Part shown: piece after piece, positions 22,435 through 35,969 of the stretch | Numbering within the stretch: the stretch's first letter is position 1 | Layout of the letters: every line of letters starts with the position of its first letter | Assembly: GCA_018881555.1 (NCBI GenBank) | Contig: JACAXG010000009.1 | Location: 11,865,326 to 11,929,325 of the forward strand | Origin: Amblyornis subalaris | Lineage: Eukaryota; Chordata; Aves; Passeriformes; Ptilonorhynchidae | DNA length: 64,000 bases | Direction: 5' to 3' | Notes under the pieces: generated by a model | Told to the model about the DNA's origin: nothing | The model's database searches: none | What the model saw: only the letters and a program-made list of their open reading frames with translations | Translations under genes and position numbers: made by a program

Positions 22435-24701
22435 ATTTGCTATAGTATATTCACACTTGCCAGACATAAACAGACTAAAGGAGTATGTACCTGTGAAAAA
22501 TTCCCTTTGGGTTCAGTGCTGATGTTGGATGCCTTTGTGTCTTCTCAAAGGCTGAAGGGTTGAGCCTCAAGAGGTGGGGGTATCAGCCCAGGCTCCGTTG
22601 TTGGCTTTTGGCAGTGGTCCTACAAGTAGGACCACAAGTAGGACATTCTCTGCGAACTTGAGAATTTGCTTGCTCTGAGGAGTGTCCCACTCAGAGGGAA
22701 TTGCTGGCTGCAGCCCTCTGCTGTCCTGGAGAGCTCAGAGGGTCTCAGAACCACTGTTTATAGGATTGCAAGAGAGTTGGCTTTTGTCACAGNAATCTTC
22801 CATCCTGGCCACAATTCAGGTTGGTAACTTTCTGTGAAAGTTTAATCATAAAAATGGTGTTACACTTGCATTCTTATGCAGGCAAGAAAAATCAGTTTCC
22901 ATGACTGTTTGCTAAAAAGCAGGAGCTTATTAGCTAACTTAAGTTCCTGGGAGCAGACAGTGTTTCTGATAAACTCAAGGAGCTTAGCTCAGCTGTCATT
23001 TATCAAGGCCGAGGCCTAATGAGATTTCTGAAATCATAGTGTGGGCCAGTGTGAGAGAGGGATGCTCCACCATGTATGCATGGTAAAAGAGCAACTGCTG
23101 GGAGAAGGCTTAAAACTGGGGAAACTCCTGACAAGCAACAGGGAACTTCTGTGTTTGTGGAGTTAGAGGGTTTCCTAAAGCAAGTGTTGAAGTTGTGCTT
23201 GAGACTTGTGTCTCAAGTGACTCCTCCAAACTGACCTGGTGTTTACTAAAAGCCAGAAGAGCCACTGCTCAGAGCTGACAGGAAGAAACACTCAGCATGT
23301 CTGGTTCTGGTATTCTGCCAGGAAGTTTGTGAGAGGCTGCTTCACCTACAGAACCACAGGTTACACATGCCTTGCAGTTTAAAGGCAACATTTCAGCATC
23401 AAAAACTGGCATGGCCATAAAATGGTAACCATTGGAAAGAGAATTATCGGGTTTTGAAGAAGATTGTGTCTGTCCTTTGGGAAAAAAGCAGCATGCTAGA
23501 CAACTAATGAACTTGCACATCCAACAGTGAAATAGTTCATCTCTTCCATTCTAGATTAAAACGGGCAGTTCATGCCACATGCAGAACTCTAATTTTGCCC
23601 TAGATTTCTTTCAATACCTGCTGTTCAGCTAGCCCTCTTCACACTTCACTGGAGGATGATGTGTAAGATGTCATCAGGACAACAGTCTAGAAAGTGTAAC
23701 TTCAACTGTCTCCAAAGTACCAGCCCAAATAACAATTGACTCTGTGGTGGAGCTGTGTGGCAGTGACAAGCACGTAAGTGAGAGACATGGCACAGGGACT
23801 GGAAACAATATTTAGCTGTGGGCACTTATCTAAGAAGAGGGATATTTGTTATTTCGTGTTAAAAGACCATCTGAAGAGAGTGGGAGAAAAAAGGACTCGT
23901 AACTGGCTGGAAATATTGGCAGGATTTTCAGCCCAGTGGAAAGCATAGGGAGATAAGGCTCAGGCTTCTGCTGAAGAGCTCTGGAATTGTTTAGTGCTCT
24001 TTTACTTCTTTAGGCAAACCAATTTCTTTGCTAAACCAGCAAACTGACCCTACTGCTATCAAGTCCACGATGTTTCTAGTTAACCATATACTGGTTTTAG
24101 TTAATTTTCACACCTGTGAGCTGAAAACCTGAGCTAGACAGAGGCTGACCACAAGCTTCATTCATGGCCAGAGTTGCCCCTGGATGTCCCTGGAACTGGT
24201 GGGTGATTTCCTTCCTACTGACTAGACAGTCACACTCATCCTCACTACAAGCCTGAATGCAACCAGCCCAAACACTGCAGTTCTGCTGAAGAGGCAGAAA
24301 AAGGAAAGCAGAGAAATGGCCTATGGTCCTTGCCTTTCAGGAAGGCTGGGCTCCAAATGCAGGAATGGGAAATGGCATCTCCATCTGACTCCCACTCTTG
24401 TGAAGATGACAAGCAAATTTCTCTTCAGTCCTGCTTAACCTTTATATAGTGCCACATCGTTCTTCCTTCTGTGGAAGTACCTAGATATATTTGAGAATAT
24501 GGATCTGGGTAAAGTGGTAACAAGTAGGCAGACAAAAATGTTATCAGTATGTAAATGAAGACAAATTCTCTCTTTTTCTCTCCCTCCCATCTTCTCTTGC
24601 CACTGAAAGCTTGGATAGGAAAACTACTTTTTCTATCAGTCATAAAAGCTGAATTCTAAACACCTTACAACAACATAGAAAAGATGAAGCTTACTGGAAA
24701 T
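22435..24701. other. Intergenic, unassigned
   Basis: Moderately GC-rich 22500-24400, no recognised gene. It contains a short direct duplication at 22618-22646 (tcctacaagtaggaccacaagtaggac). It may include more of the old element suspected on the left of the LTR. Confidence 0.45.
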
Positions 24702-24814
24702 ATTCAAGAATTGCCTGGATGCAATCCTGTGCAATGTGCTCTATGATGACCCTGCTTGACCAGGGAGGTTGAACCTACTGTGGTCCCTTCCAACCTTATC
24801 CATTCTGTGATTCA
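24702..24814 (+). mobile_element. CR1 LINE 3' terminus
   Basis: Short CR1 tail: attcaagaattgcctggatg, accctgcttgaccagggagg, ggtcccttccaacctt, ending in attctgtgattc. Confidence 0.85.
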
Positions 24815-26944
24815 TATAGTTTCTATGTGAGATGAAGTCTATCATAGATTTAACTCCATAAGCTCGCTTGATTGTAAGATACATGCCTTTTTTTCTTTTT
24901 AAACATGGCATTTCCTACTTTCAAGTCATTAGAACTGCTCAAATTCTCCACATCCTTATATAAGGATGAATTTATTCTAATATTAAATCCTTACAGGGAA
25001 AAAAAAGAAAAAGAAATAAAAAAAATTCACGCTCATTATTAAGGATGGGCCAGTGCTTGAGAGAACATCTTTAAATTTGGAGGCAGTATATTTGTTATCA
25101 TTTTTTTCTAAACACATAACAGAAAATCAGAAAGTCAGTGAGACAAAGGAAATGGAAATACACTCCAGTATAGAGAATAGCAAATGAGCAAATGAGCGTT
25201 AACTTTATCCTATAGTGACACCATGAGGAAAAAAGAAATAGACCACACTAATTTAAAAAATGCATTAGGTGCAGTGCAGTCTTCATTCTTCTGCTTGTGA
25301 TTATTGGATAATGATAATTGCTAGGCTGCAGAATGTCAGGCTTGGACATGTCCTCAGCAAAAATATCCTAATGTATATAGTTGAGACTAGCACTACTTAT
25401 TTCTTGAGTTTGTTACAAAGAAGACTCATTTTTTTTTTCTTTAATTTATCTTCCAGATATTACGTAAGTATATAAAAGTACCAGTGATGGATTACATGAA
25501 GAATTGTGATTTGGAATTGAGTGAATCTGCTGAAACATACAAGTGTCTGGGAATGCTGTGCGTGCGTAGAGGTTAATAGAATAAGATACTAGATCATTCA
25601 CCATGGCCATCACTCTGTCACAGCCATTACATTTAACTCAGTTATACTTACATAAAACTTCAAGAGTTACCAAGACTAAGTACATCAAAAACCTGGAAAA
25701 TTGAACTAATTGCTACAAGTAGTAGGGAAAAGGGACTACTAAGGTGCCAACATTATCCCTAGACCCTGATGTGGCAGGAAAGCCCTTTGGTGAGAAGTAC
25801 CTAATTCCAGCTGGTTGATACACACAGCCTGCTCCATAGACTACAGAAAAAGGAGGGGAGAAATATCCCTGCCAATCTGACTTTTGGGAAACCTGTTTCC
25901 TGGCCAGAAGTCTGGTCCTTGCATGTTGCAATCTGCAAGGCAACAAAGAGATGAGTATCTGTTGGACCTGGAGGTACAGATCACCTGTGTTCAATACTGC
26001 ACATCCTATAGCAGCCATTCTCCTAGGAAGGTGAAAAGATTTAAAGATCAAATTACGCAGTACAAGAATGAAATTCTTCCAGATCCACAGATGACCAACA
26101 AAACCTCTGAATCCCAGTATTTCATTACAATCCCTCCTCTAGAGTAGACTATGCAGACCTGAGGCAAGGACCATTATCAGAGGGTCTCTGAAGTTCTTTT
26201 CTGTACCTATTTTCAGGTGAGACATGTAAAGCAAAGAAAAAAGGATGTTAACTTTATAATAACCCGTAACATTTGAAACATACAGAACACCTGGGAGCAT
26301 TTAAGTAGAAACGGAATGTTTTCCTGAGATGTTTGTTTAGACTCAGTTTTGCACAGGGATGTAGGAATTAAGAGCTAATCCCTTTGTTGTATATGATTTT
26401 ACAAGTTTTTCTTCCAGCCAACAGAACTCATTATTCTTTGTTGACAAGGCTGAAATGTCCTGCCTTTCTCCCACAGATCACAAACATGTCACTTCACAGC
26501 CTTCTCTGCAATTCAACCAAACAAATTCAACTCAAACTTTACACTGTAACACTTTTGCCTAGCCCGTGGATGATTTCTGCAGTACTTTTCTAAATTTTGG
26601 TTGAATCCATTTTGTCCCTGAAATACAATTACCAGAGTTTTATGCACTATTCCAGCTGATGTCTTATTAGTGGAGCACAGAGGTCACTTTCTCACTCCTT
26701 CAAGACATATCCTTTTTATGTACCCACAGACCCTGTTTATGTACCACTGCAGACACTTTGGAGTTTGTATGGATGGTACCATACACTTTCATTCCCACAC
26801 CACCATTTTCAAGACAGCTTCACTGGCATTCTGAAGCCTACAGTCTGTGAAAAAGCTATACTTTGTCCATAAGGTAACAAAGCCATGTTGGATCTTGAAA
26901 TCAGACATGCATGTTGTGATGGCTACTTATTCTTGCAATTTGGC
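24815..26944. other. Intergenic, nothing recognised
   Basis: AT-rich with A-rich patches (24998-25030). Overlapping open frames on both strands at 25713-26147 show no domain. Confidence 0.5.
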
Positions 26945-26949
26945 CTTTA

Positions 26950-26998
26950 GCCAGTTTATATAGTTTATACCATAGTTTATAGTTTATACCATAGTTTG
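26950..26998. repeat. Short tandem repeat at CR1 end
   Basis: Two to three imperfect copies of a roughly 20-bp unit built from atagtttat and agtttatacc. They immediately precede the 3' end of the following - strand CR1 copy, where the CR1 terminal octamer repeats would be expected. Confidence 0.7.
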
Positions 26999-27375
26999 GG
27001 TTGGAAGGGACCCAGTTCCAAGCCGTCTGCCCTCCAACCTTTCACTGGACTAGGTTGCTCAAAGACCCATCCAACCTGGCCTTGAACACTTCCAGGGATG
27101 GGGTATCTACGACTTCTCTGGGCAACCTGTGCCAGTGCCTCACCACCCTCACAGTAAAGGATTTCTTCCCAATATCTTATTTAAACCTACTCTCTCTCAG
27201 TTTAAAGCCATTCCCCCTTGTCCTATCACTACATGCCTTTGTGAAAAGTCGTTCTCCAGCTCTCTTGTAGCCCTTTTCAGGTACTGAAAGATGCTGTAAG
27301 ATCTCCCTGAAGCTGTCTCTTCTCCAGGCTGAACAGCCCAAACTCTCTCAGCCTGTCTTCATAAGCTTTATCATC
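26996..27375 (-). mobile_element. CR1 LINE 3' end
   Basis: Reverse-oriented CR1 tail. On the + strand it reads tttgggttggaagggaccca, then caacctggccttgaacactt, ttctctgggcaacctgtgcc and ctccaggctgaacagcccaa. It is 5' truncated at about 27375. Confidence 0.92.
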
Positions 27376-30300
27376 AAAGGTTTTACAGATCATGGACAAA
27401 AACATTAAACAACACTGTACCAATAATGTGACCCATATTTTAACCCACCTAATGTTCTCTACCAGTGCTATAGAAGCTCTTTTAAATCAAAATATGGTGT
27501 GATAATAAATCAAATTCCTTTAAGTATTCCAAAGTTCATGTATTGACAATGATGTGTTAAAAATAAAAATCATAAGTAAAACAATTAGAAATCTGTCAGT
27601 AACATTTGCCAAAACCACTCTCTCAAAAAACCACAACAGTCAGTAATGCCTAGAAAATTTCTGTGGTGCTCAGAGTAGACTCTATTTTTCAATATAACCT
27701 CAAATCTGCCCTTCCACTGTTTTCCTCAGGTCTGACTTCAGGTCAGTAGTTGCCTTGGTCACATCTTTAAAAATACCAGAATTGCCATGATTCACAATTC
27801 TTTGGAAATTTCTCGTTTTTTCAAGGTGTGATGAATTTTACCAGGTATGACTCAAAGGACTCTTCATCTTATCTATTGCAGACAAATGGGTATTTATCAT
27901 TTGGACTTGGTGATTCAAAATTCTTCAGTTTAAACAAATGCATCCTTGCTACCTGTTAAGATTATAAATTTCCAATGCTATATTTCCAACATCATATTTC
28001 AAAACTGTGTCACTGATCAATGGAATAAGCCTCTTTTTGTCAATTACATAGGTTTAATATTAAACAACCTCTCATTTGCTTTGCTTATTGGTATTTTGCT
28101 CCTCGGTGTAAAAACCCTTATCAGTTGCTCTTATACTTTGTAATTTGCACTCTAAAATATTATAAACATCATCTCTTAATATATTTATCTGTGTTGCACT
28201 GCAGCTTCTACACCCTTTTTAAAGGAATGTCACGTAAGATAACATCTCATTCAGCAAGTTTGGTGGTGTGGTGGCTTTTTTCACATCTGTGGAACTGTGA
28301 CTTCTTGGACTCCTTTCAAAGCCTTCCAGCTTTAACACATCCTACATTACATCTGTGCTCCAAACCATGTCAAAATTTATTTGCTGGAGAGATTCCAAAT
28401 CTGTAACTCCCTGATCAAGGTGATACCCTGTTATACAAGGAACATGCAAGCAGAGTACAACCAGTGACACCTGGAAAACTGGTAATTTTTTACAACTTGA
28501 AATTGGCCTCATAATAAAAAGATTTCATGAAGGTTTGCTTTTCAAGAATGTCTCTGCTGATCCAAAGCCAAATGTGTGGGTGTTTTTCATCTCGCTGTAG
28601 TTGATTTAACTTGTAAAAGGAGACTTAACTTCCTTTCTATAGTTTCTCTCAATTACATAAACATTCCTGTGAGCAAGTCAGTAAGAGTTTATGACAGATT
28701 TAGAGCTGCTTGGTGATAATTTAGGAGTATTTTATGTTGGCCTGATTACTGAAATGTTTGTTATATGGCTTCATTTGTTTAGTGTAGTGAGAATCTCTTG
28801 GGGAAAAAAACAACTCTGAAAGGGAAGGATAGATTAAGGTATGCAGTTTTCAAACTCTACTCACTCCTTAAGTAAAGCCATAATTATTTGAATATCCTAT
28901 TCAACATAGCCTCTAAAACGAGCATAGAGAACAAAAAAGCAAAGTCCAAGAATCTGCAAGAGCAAAACTCATATTTTAAATGGAAAGCGAAAAGTGCTTA
29001 ACTGCTAAAAGAAGTTCTGCTTCTGCCAGTCACCACACAAACTCCACCACTACAGTTACACCTTGAATGTGCCAGTGCTGCTGAATTCTCTGTGCTACTG
29101 ATCTCTGACACTGGTCACTCAGGTCTTGTCTTTACTTCCTGTGGGGAAAATTTTTGCAGTCCTCCCCTTGGGACTAAATCCTTGGGTTACAATACCTAAT
29201 TCAGCTGTTCTCACTTTCTGACTGTTTAGGACAAGCAACAGTCTATTTTTTCTATTCAAGGAATCTCAGCAGTCATGAACTTTAGAGAGAACATAAAAAT
29301 ATCTCATTTTCAATTGGAAAAAACACTTTGTTAGAACTCAAATGTTGCACAAAGCACATTCTAAACAAGCTCCAGGCCCCTTGCTACTTGGCATAGGTAT
29401 TAATTCCAGTTTAGATATCCAAACTTTGATATATATATTCTTCCTCACAAAAGCAAAGTTAAGACCTCTTGTATTTGCTGCTAGCTACTCAAAGTATTCA
29501 CTGTGGTCGAATTCTCATTTTGCAGATAGGTTCCTGCTTAACAAAACAAACACATTGGCAGATACATATAGTATCCTAAAATAATTTCTAACCCATGATA
29601 GAACTTAAATAAAGAGCAAAATAAGTAAAGCAAAATGCATGAACTGGAGGCACTGGGGTTTAATTTTTGAAGGGGAGGAGATGTGATTTGTATGCAAAAT
29701 AAAAATAAATATAGAAAGGATTATCATTTTCAGAGAACATGATCTTAATTTCTTAGATTCATATTTTATCAAAAAAACAACTATATGATGCATAACACAT
29801 ATATGTAACAGCTTGTTAAAGAACACTTTTTTCCTGCTATTGCATGCTGAAGAAACCAGACAGATCCAGAACACAAAATGAGAAAATGTTCCATGCCACA
29901 GAGCCACTTTATGATTAAAAAGAAAAGGGATAGTGAAGTACAACTTTGCTGCAGCAAATCTCCCCCAACGTTGCCAATACTAGAACCCTGAGCAGTGGAA
30001 CCCCTCTTTGAAGGAAGGTTGACAATGGTAATTAAGGACTAAATATGAGATGTAATGAGCGGCACAGCAGGTTGAGAAACTGCAACATGTAAAGAGCTCA
30101 CAGCTAGTAGAAGCTTAAGAGGAAAAGTAGGCCATAACTCAAGGAATAGACTTTTTTTTCCACATCTACCGAAAGTTTAACCCTTTGTACAAAGATATTT
30201 CCAGGAAAAGGAGATAAAACAGTATCATTGATAGACTTGTATCTTATTGCCACCTACTGTGTTTAATGTATTTTTAACGAAATATAAATGATCAAGGTAT

Positions 30301-30701
30301 GCTATGAAGAAAATTCTAAGTCACATGTAGTTCAGTTGTATTGTACCTGTCTCTGGCAGGTATTCACTGTTACAATCTCACAGTGAAAAACAAACAATTC
30401 TTCCACAAGTTCAGCTTGGCCCCTTAACCATTCCTTTGAATGAATGTGTACCCATAAGATCTACCTCAAACCCAGACTATCAAAAACCAGCTTCTGAGTC
30501 AGAACAACAATTTAATCGCTGAATTCTTGACTCAGAAATTATAAAAAAAAAAAGTAGTATCTGCTCTATAATTTTTGTAGTGGAAAAACTGCAACACTTT
30601 GATGAATTAAGAGTGCAACATCTGCAAGATATCAAAACATCTNTTTAGGTATTTTGAAAATTCAGACACACTCAGGTGACATTTTTCGTGCTGTTGTTTA
30701 A
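27376..30701. other. Intergenic, nothing recognised
   Basis: AT-rich spacer with no gene-like exon, RNA gene or nameable repeat. The short open frames look like chance. Confidence 0.55.
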
Positions 30702-31222
30702 CATATTCTCTTGGTTTTGAGACAAATTTAAGAGAAGACTCTGGACTGAGTNTTCCTCTCCAAAAGGGTTCCAAAAATCCCCTTTCCACCAGTAGGGAAT
30801 GAATACTAGTAGATNAAAGTGAAAAAAAAATGGTTTATTAACAAACAGAATGCCCACCCACAAGACAGGGAAAAAGGTAAATAACTGTTAAGCACTAAAC
30901 CATCAGAACCCGCTTCCTCTCCCCCACACACAGAAACAAAACCCCAAAAAGTGTCCAGAGAGTGGAGGCAGTGCAGGAGGAATATACCTTTCCCAACACG
31001 TGGTCCAAAAATGGTGCCGGCTTCTCACACTGCAGGCAGCAGGCCCTGCTCACAGAGCAGTCCAGCAGCAGAGAAAAATTCCAGTGGCTTCCTGGTGTCA
31101 ACTTCTCCAACAGCAGTCACGGCAGGCAAAACCAGCTGGGCTGGAGCCTTTTGGTGTGCTTTCTCTCCTCAGCTTGGCTCCCCGGGCCCGGGCTTCAGGC
31201 AGCAGCTGCCGCGGCAGCACAC

Positions 31223-31352
31223 GGCAGGGCAGGGGCCCGGCAGGGAGCGGCTCCGGTCTCTGCTCTCAGCACAGGGTGCAGCTGCGGCAGGACATGGCAG
31301 GGGCACGGGTCCGGCAGGGAGCAGCTCCGGTCTCGGCTCTCGTCACACGTGG
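31223..31352. repeat. 73-bp tandem duplication inside the LTR
   Basis: Two diverged copies of a GC-rich unit. Each carries ggcagg, then ccggcagggagc.gctccggt and a ctctgctctc-like end, offset by 73 bp. It is rich in CpG. Confidence 0.75.
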
Positions 31353-31375
31353 CCACCACACTCCCATCTGGAACT

Positions 31376-31440
31376 NGAAGAGAGAGAGCAACCTCCCAGC
31401 CCCCCGAACGAGAAGAGAGAGAGAGCAACTCCCGGCCCCA
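31376..31440. repeat. Short tandem duplication of a GAGA-rich unit
   Basis: Two copies of a unit of about 32 bp: agagagagagcaac followed by tcccagcccc or tcccggcccc. Confidence 0.7.
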
Positions 31441-31569
31441 CCTCACCAGGATCCCGGCTGGGCTCACGCGATATCCCCAAGCCGGGAAGGGNGGGATTGC
31501 AGAAAGAGAAAACAATAACGATTTTTGGGCATAACCTGGATGTGAGTTAACAAACCCCAAGATACATAT

Positions 31570-34500
31570 ACTCAAACAGAGGTAAAATTTAGGCAACATT
31601 TCTCCTGTTCAAACTCTTTGAAACTGTTCCTCCTCCTATTTCCTAGTTCTGAAATTTAAGTCACATGTTGATAAGACCACACATTTTCTCCAATCTCTCA
31701 GCTGGAAATATAAAAGTTTTAATTGCTGTCCTGTACTGAATATAAATAAACTCAACAGGACCTTATAAGAAATCATGCAAACACACTGAAAACGTTAGGA
31801 GCTACCAACTTCTGTAAGTATATTTTACGTTACTGTGTAGATGCTGAGTGTTCAACTATCAAGACACGACTATTGGCTACAGATTGGATTCTTTAGATCA
31901 AAATGTTTGATCTGTATTTAGGGACAGATTTCTACTGGCCTATGCCTGTGTTGTTCATTCATCTATTCTCTACTAAAAAACCCCAAAACAAACAAAACAA
32001 AAATACCCCATGTACACCGTAAACAAAAAAACTGTTAAAAAGAAAAAACTCTCAGCATTTCCAAATCTCATATTAAAAATATGCCATTGCTCTCATGTAT
32101 TATTTCAGTCCTATTAAACTAAAAGCATATTCTTCAATCTTTCCTTAATCTTCCTTTCCTACACTACTTCTGCCAAGGGGCTTATAAACAACAGCTAATA
32201 CCNATCATAGCATTATATTAAAGGATGACTTTAAGTGGTTATAACTTGGAAGCACAAAAAAAAAAGATCCTTGTCATTGTGTCTCTGGGACAGGAAAACT
32301 TGCTCTCAAAACATGTCAAGACTAAGATTTCTTAGCACTGAAATAAGAGTTTGAACTAGCAGGCTACAAATCCTTAGCACGCGTAAACCCAAATACTGAC
32401 TCTAATGAAGAAGGGGAGTATGGAACAGTTATTACTATCTTTGGAGAATATTGCAGGCAAATAATACAAGTTTTAAAACTGAAAGAAATCGCTGCTATCA
32501 CGTGCTAAAAAGTACCAGTTATTTCTATAGAAATCATATTTTCTATACAATTACAGAGAAGAATTAAAAGAGTCTAATGTTTTAGAAAAGTAACATAAAA
32601 GATATTTTAAATATTAAGCATATTTTATGTGCATTTATGCATTAGAAATAATGCATGCTTTACCTAAGATGTATCATGTTTACTTTTGAACCATTTGAAT
32701 GGGTAAATTTGTCTTTGCCTCATTTTGAGTCATTTTAAACATCATGATTTTCAAAATTCATCTGAGTTCATACATTATTAGATAAACTGAACAAAGCTAA
32801 AAATAAATCAGGGACACAAATAAATTGAAAGAAGCTAATACAGTGAGAAATGAAAAATACCACATAAACACACAGAGTCTAATTGTGGCATCCTAAGTAG
32901 TACTCAGAGGATGCCTCTTGAGTACAGAACAAGAATCCTCTCTAGCCTGAAGGACATGAATCTAACCGTTCTCAGAGCACTTCTCCTATGTACAACATAT
33001 GGTTTGTTAAATGGAAACAAGCACAGGAAGCTAATTTGTTCTGTAAACAGTCAGGCCCCAAGAGAGAAACTGCCTATTGAAACACTTACAAGATACTTTA
33101 GCTTTCTCATCCTCCTGAACAAATACACACAGGCCTCTTAAATAGTTCTAGTCCAATTATCACACAGTTGTGCTATATCCCTCAAGTGCAACTGTAGGAG
33201 ATGATCTAGGAAGTGATGAAGATGTCAATGACACATGCAGACTGAAAATCTTACTCCTTTATATTCCTTTAGGATATATCCTTTAACCCTAACAGTCCCA
33301 GCCTAGGCCTCTCTTAAATCTAGTTGCAAGGTTTCTCATAAAAAACCCTCCTAGAAGAAAGGTGTGCAGTACGTCAATCTGGAAGAAAAGCCTCTTAAAC
33401 CCAAGAAAACCCAACATCCATGCTCCAAACCCACTGCTCCCCACCACCCCAAAAAAACCCTCACCAACACAGATGTGGTTAGCAGCACAACCGACAACAG
33501 CTTTGGAAGTGCTGAAAACCACAATCAATCTACTGCAGCCCTCCCTTCCCTGCAATCTACTGCCGCTCTACTGCAGAGTTCCAGCCACAAACAAGCCTGC
33601 TCTTAGCTTAACATCTTACTGCATATTGGCAGAGCCAGTGACTGTGTCCCATTCCTGACTTGAAAGAGCAAAGCAAAACTGAGCACATAAAAAGGAATTG
33701 TACTGGAAGCGTTCAGAGTATCTGTCACGCTCCCTGTTCTCCAAACAGTAATGGTCATTTGGCTTCTGCTTTTCTTGGAATCACAACAGAAGTAATGTGT
33801 CCCAAGTCCTCAGAGCTCTGGGGCATCATCATCACCATCTCTGAGCCCACACAAATTTGTGTCTCCATAGTAGACACAAGCAGGAGGAAAGCACAAGGTG
33901 GATGAATACACCTGAGTGTGTCCTATCCGAGGGAAATACAGCCCCAAGGCTGACTTTTCTACTCCTTGGCACTGCCACGGAGTCTGTACTTGCTGTGAAG
34001 GAGAAAGGGCAACCACACAGTTCAGTAAGGGTTTTATGTTCTACTAGCAATTACAAAAACATACCTGAATTCTCTGTGACCTGCTGGTAGTCCGGATTTA
34101 CTGTCTTCTTGAAGATGGGGGCAAGTGCTCTCCCTGCAATGTTCTGTTCCAGGAGGGCAGAAGAAACCACCTGAGTCAGAGTCTTTCTCAGCCTGGCTTA
34201 CCACTGCAACCTGCATAAGGCATCGGCTTCTGCAAAACCCCTCAGGACAGCAGTGATAAGGACACAGACTCTGTTGTGGCTAGATACAACCTGAGGGACT
34301 AGGCCCCATACAAAGACTTCACTGAACTTAAAAATTGTAAAAAACCCCTCAGAACAGCAACTGGCACGGTGTTCTGTAAGAGGGAGTTTAACTGCATAAT
34401 TTTCAAAAGGAGGCAAAATAATTTTGGGGTGGGGGATGTTCCTCTACTGGCAACAGGTTACCAGCTCCAGTTGTACCCCCACATTCCAGCACTACAAGAG

Positions 34501-35969
34501 ATCTATAAATTTTTACATGGAAAAACCTCAGGCAGTAAGTGCACAGCTGTATTTCAAACAACTGTGTAATATAAGAGCAGGGGAAGGAGAACACTGTAGT
34601 TGAAGGAATGGTACACATTAAGGCAATATAAAGCATCTCCTTAAGCAGCTGTATCACACATGGGTACAATTCCCAAGAAAAGAAGAAAAAAAGAGATTTG
34701 TGAAGGGGTTGTAGGTCAAATTGACAAAGTGAAGAGACTCAAAAACTTCTACAGATACTGATAGGCATGGTTAATAGGAAGTATACCTAAAAATTGTTTA
34801 ATAAAAGTATATTATAATTTCAGTTAAAGAACTAGATAAAATTGGCAATGCTCAATGGTTAAATTTGAATGCAGACTGATTCATTTTGATCTGACATTAA
34901 AAGGTATAATGAAGGCACAAATGTTCAATCTACATAAAAATGGCTTCTAGCCAAATTCTCTTTTGTTTCTTTTAAAATACATGTAACATCAAAGAGAACA
35001 GCTAAATCTGATGATACAGCAAGACTTATTTTTTATTACAGTAAACTGTCTTCTTAAATATTTTAAATTGAAGAAGTTGCTGTCCTGGCTCCTAGTTTAA
35101 TAATTTTCACTTGAATTTTTTCATCCATTCCCTGCAAATCAGATCTATTCTTTGGCTCTTCAGACATTTTTATCACTGTTTCTGTACTTCCACCTCAGCT
35201 TCAAATACTTACAGCCAACTCCATCCTTTTACATACATGAATGCAACCACCCCAACATCACCTTCTGTGAAGCACAGCTTCCTCAGTTCCAGCAACAAGT
35301 ACAATGCTACTGCACTGTCATTCTTCCAGAACATCCAAGAACATAGTATTTATCTCACATTTCTTCAAGTTTGTGCTATTTGCTTCCTACTCACTTCAAA
35401 ATTGCGTTTGTCTATGAACTCTGCTCACATACTGTTTGCTTTCTGCATTAAACCGTGGTGGGTTTTTCTTATCATCAGAATTTCATTAGTGTTCTCACAG
35501 AAGAGAACTTTCTGCCCAGATTCCTCATGGGAAACATTTATCCTGTATCTTTTAACCTGGTTGGGTCTCTAAGTTCAGCCCAACAGGGTTCTGTGCAATA
35601 AGGACAGCACAGCCTCTGGAATGGAGGGATATTGGATAAGAGAAGCTTCCTGCTCCTTGGATCTTCAGCTACTCAGTGGGTACTGATGGGCTCTGTACAA
35701 ACTGGACAGTAGAAGCAACTCTGTCCTGAACCCTGCGGGACATGTTCAAGGACTTAGGTTTCCCTCTGTTGACTCTTTCCTCCAGACTCATATTTAATAC
35801 TGTTGCTCACTCAAGTATTTTTGATGCAGTTTGTAAAGCAGCATTATGTTTAGATTGAAAATAAAGCCATAATAAAAGATGCAGCACTCTGCCTCCATCC
35901 CATGTATAAATAAACTCACTCAAGAATTCAAATTCATTGACAACTTGGGCCAATATTGCCTGGATCATC
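31570..35969. other. Intergenic, nothing recognised
   Basis: AT-rich. A C/A-rich low-complexity tract lies at 31974-32032. Open frames at 33289-34420 and 35111-35572 have no recognisable domain and overlap frames on the other strand. No exon-like structure is seen. Confidence 0.5.

Larger units (their letters stand above)
30707..31564 (-). mobile_element. 858-bp solo LTR with 5-bp target duplication
   Basis: The element lies in - orientation. The + strand CATAT at 30702-30706 is repeated at 31565-31569, a perfect 5-bp target-site duplication. The outermost bases are a short imperfect inverted repeat (TCTCTTGG on the left, CCAAGATA on the right); the usual TG/CA ends have mutated. In - orientation a GC-rich U3 is followed by an AATAAA at 30834-30839 and U5 sequence resembling passerine ERVL-type LTRs. 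Internal tandem repeats lie at 31223-31352 and 31376-31440. No internal viral genes remain, so it is a recombination-derived solo LTR. Confidence 0.8.

Noticed and set aside
30951..31550. Long overlapping open frames (up to about 199 codons) on both strands
   Set aside because: They lie in the GC-rich part of a solo LTR, where stop codons are rare. They also contain ambiguous codons and no domain.
35111..35572. 153-codon + strand open frame
   Set aside because: Translation looks random (Ser/Phe/Leu-rich). It has no promoter or splice evidence and sits next to the possible APAF1 3' UTR.
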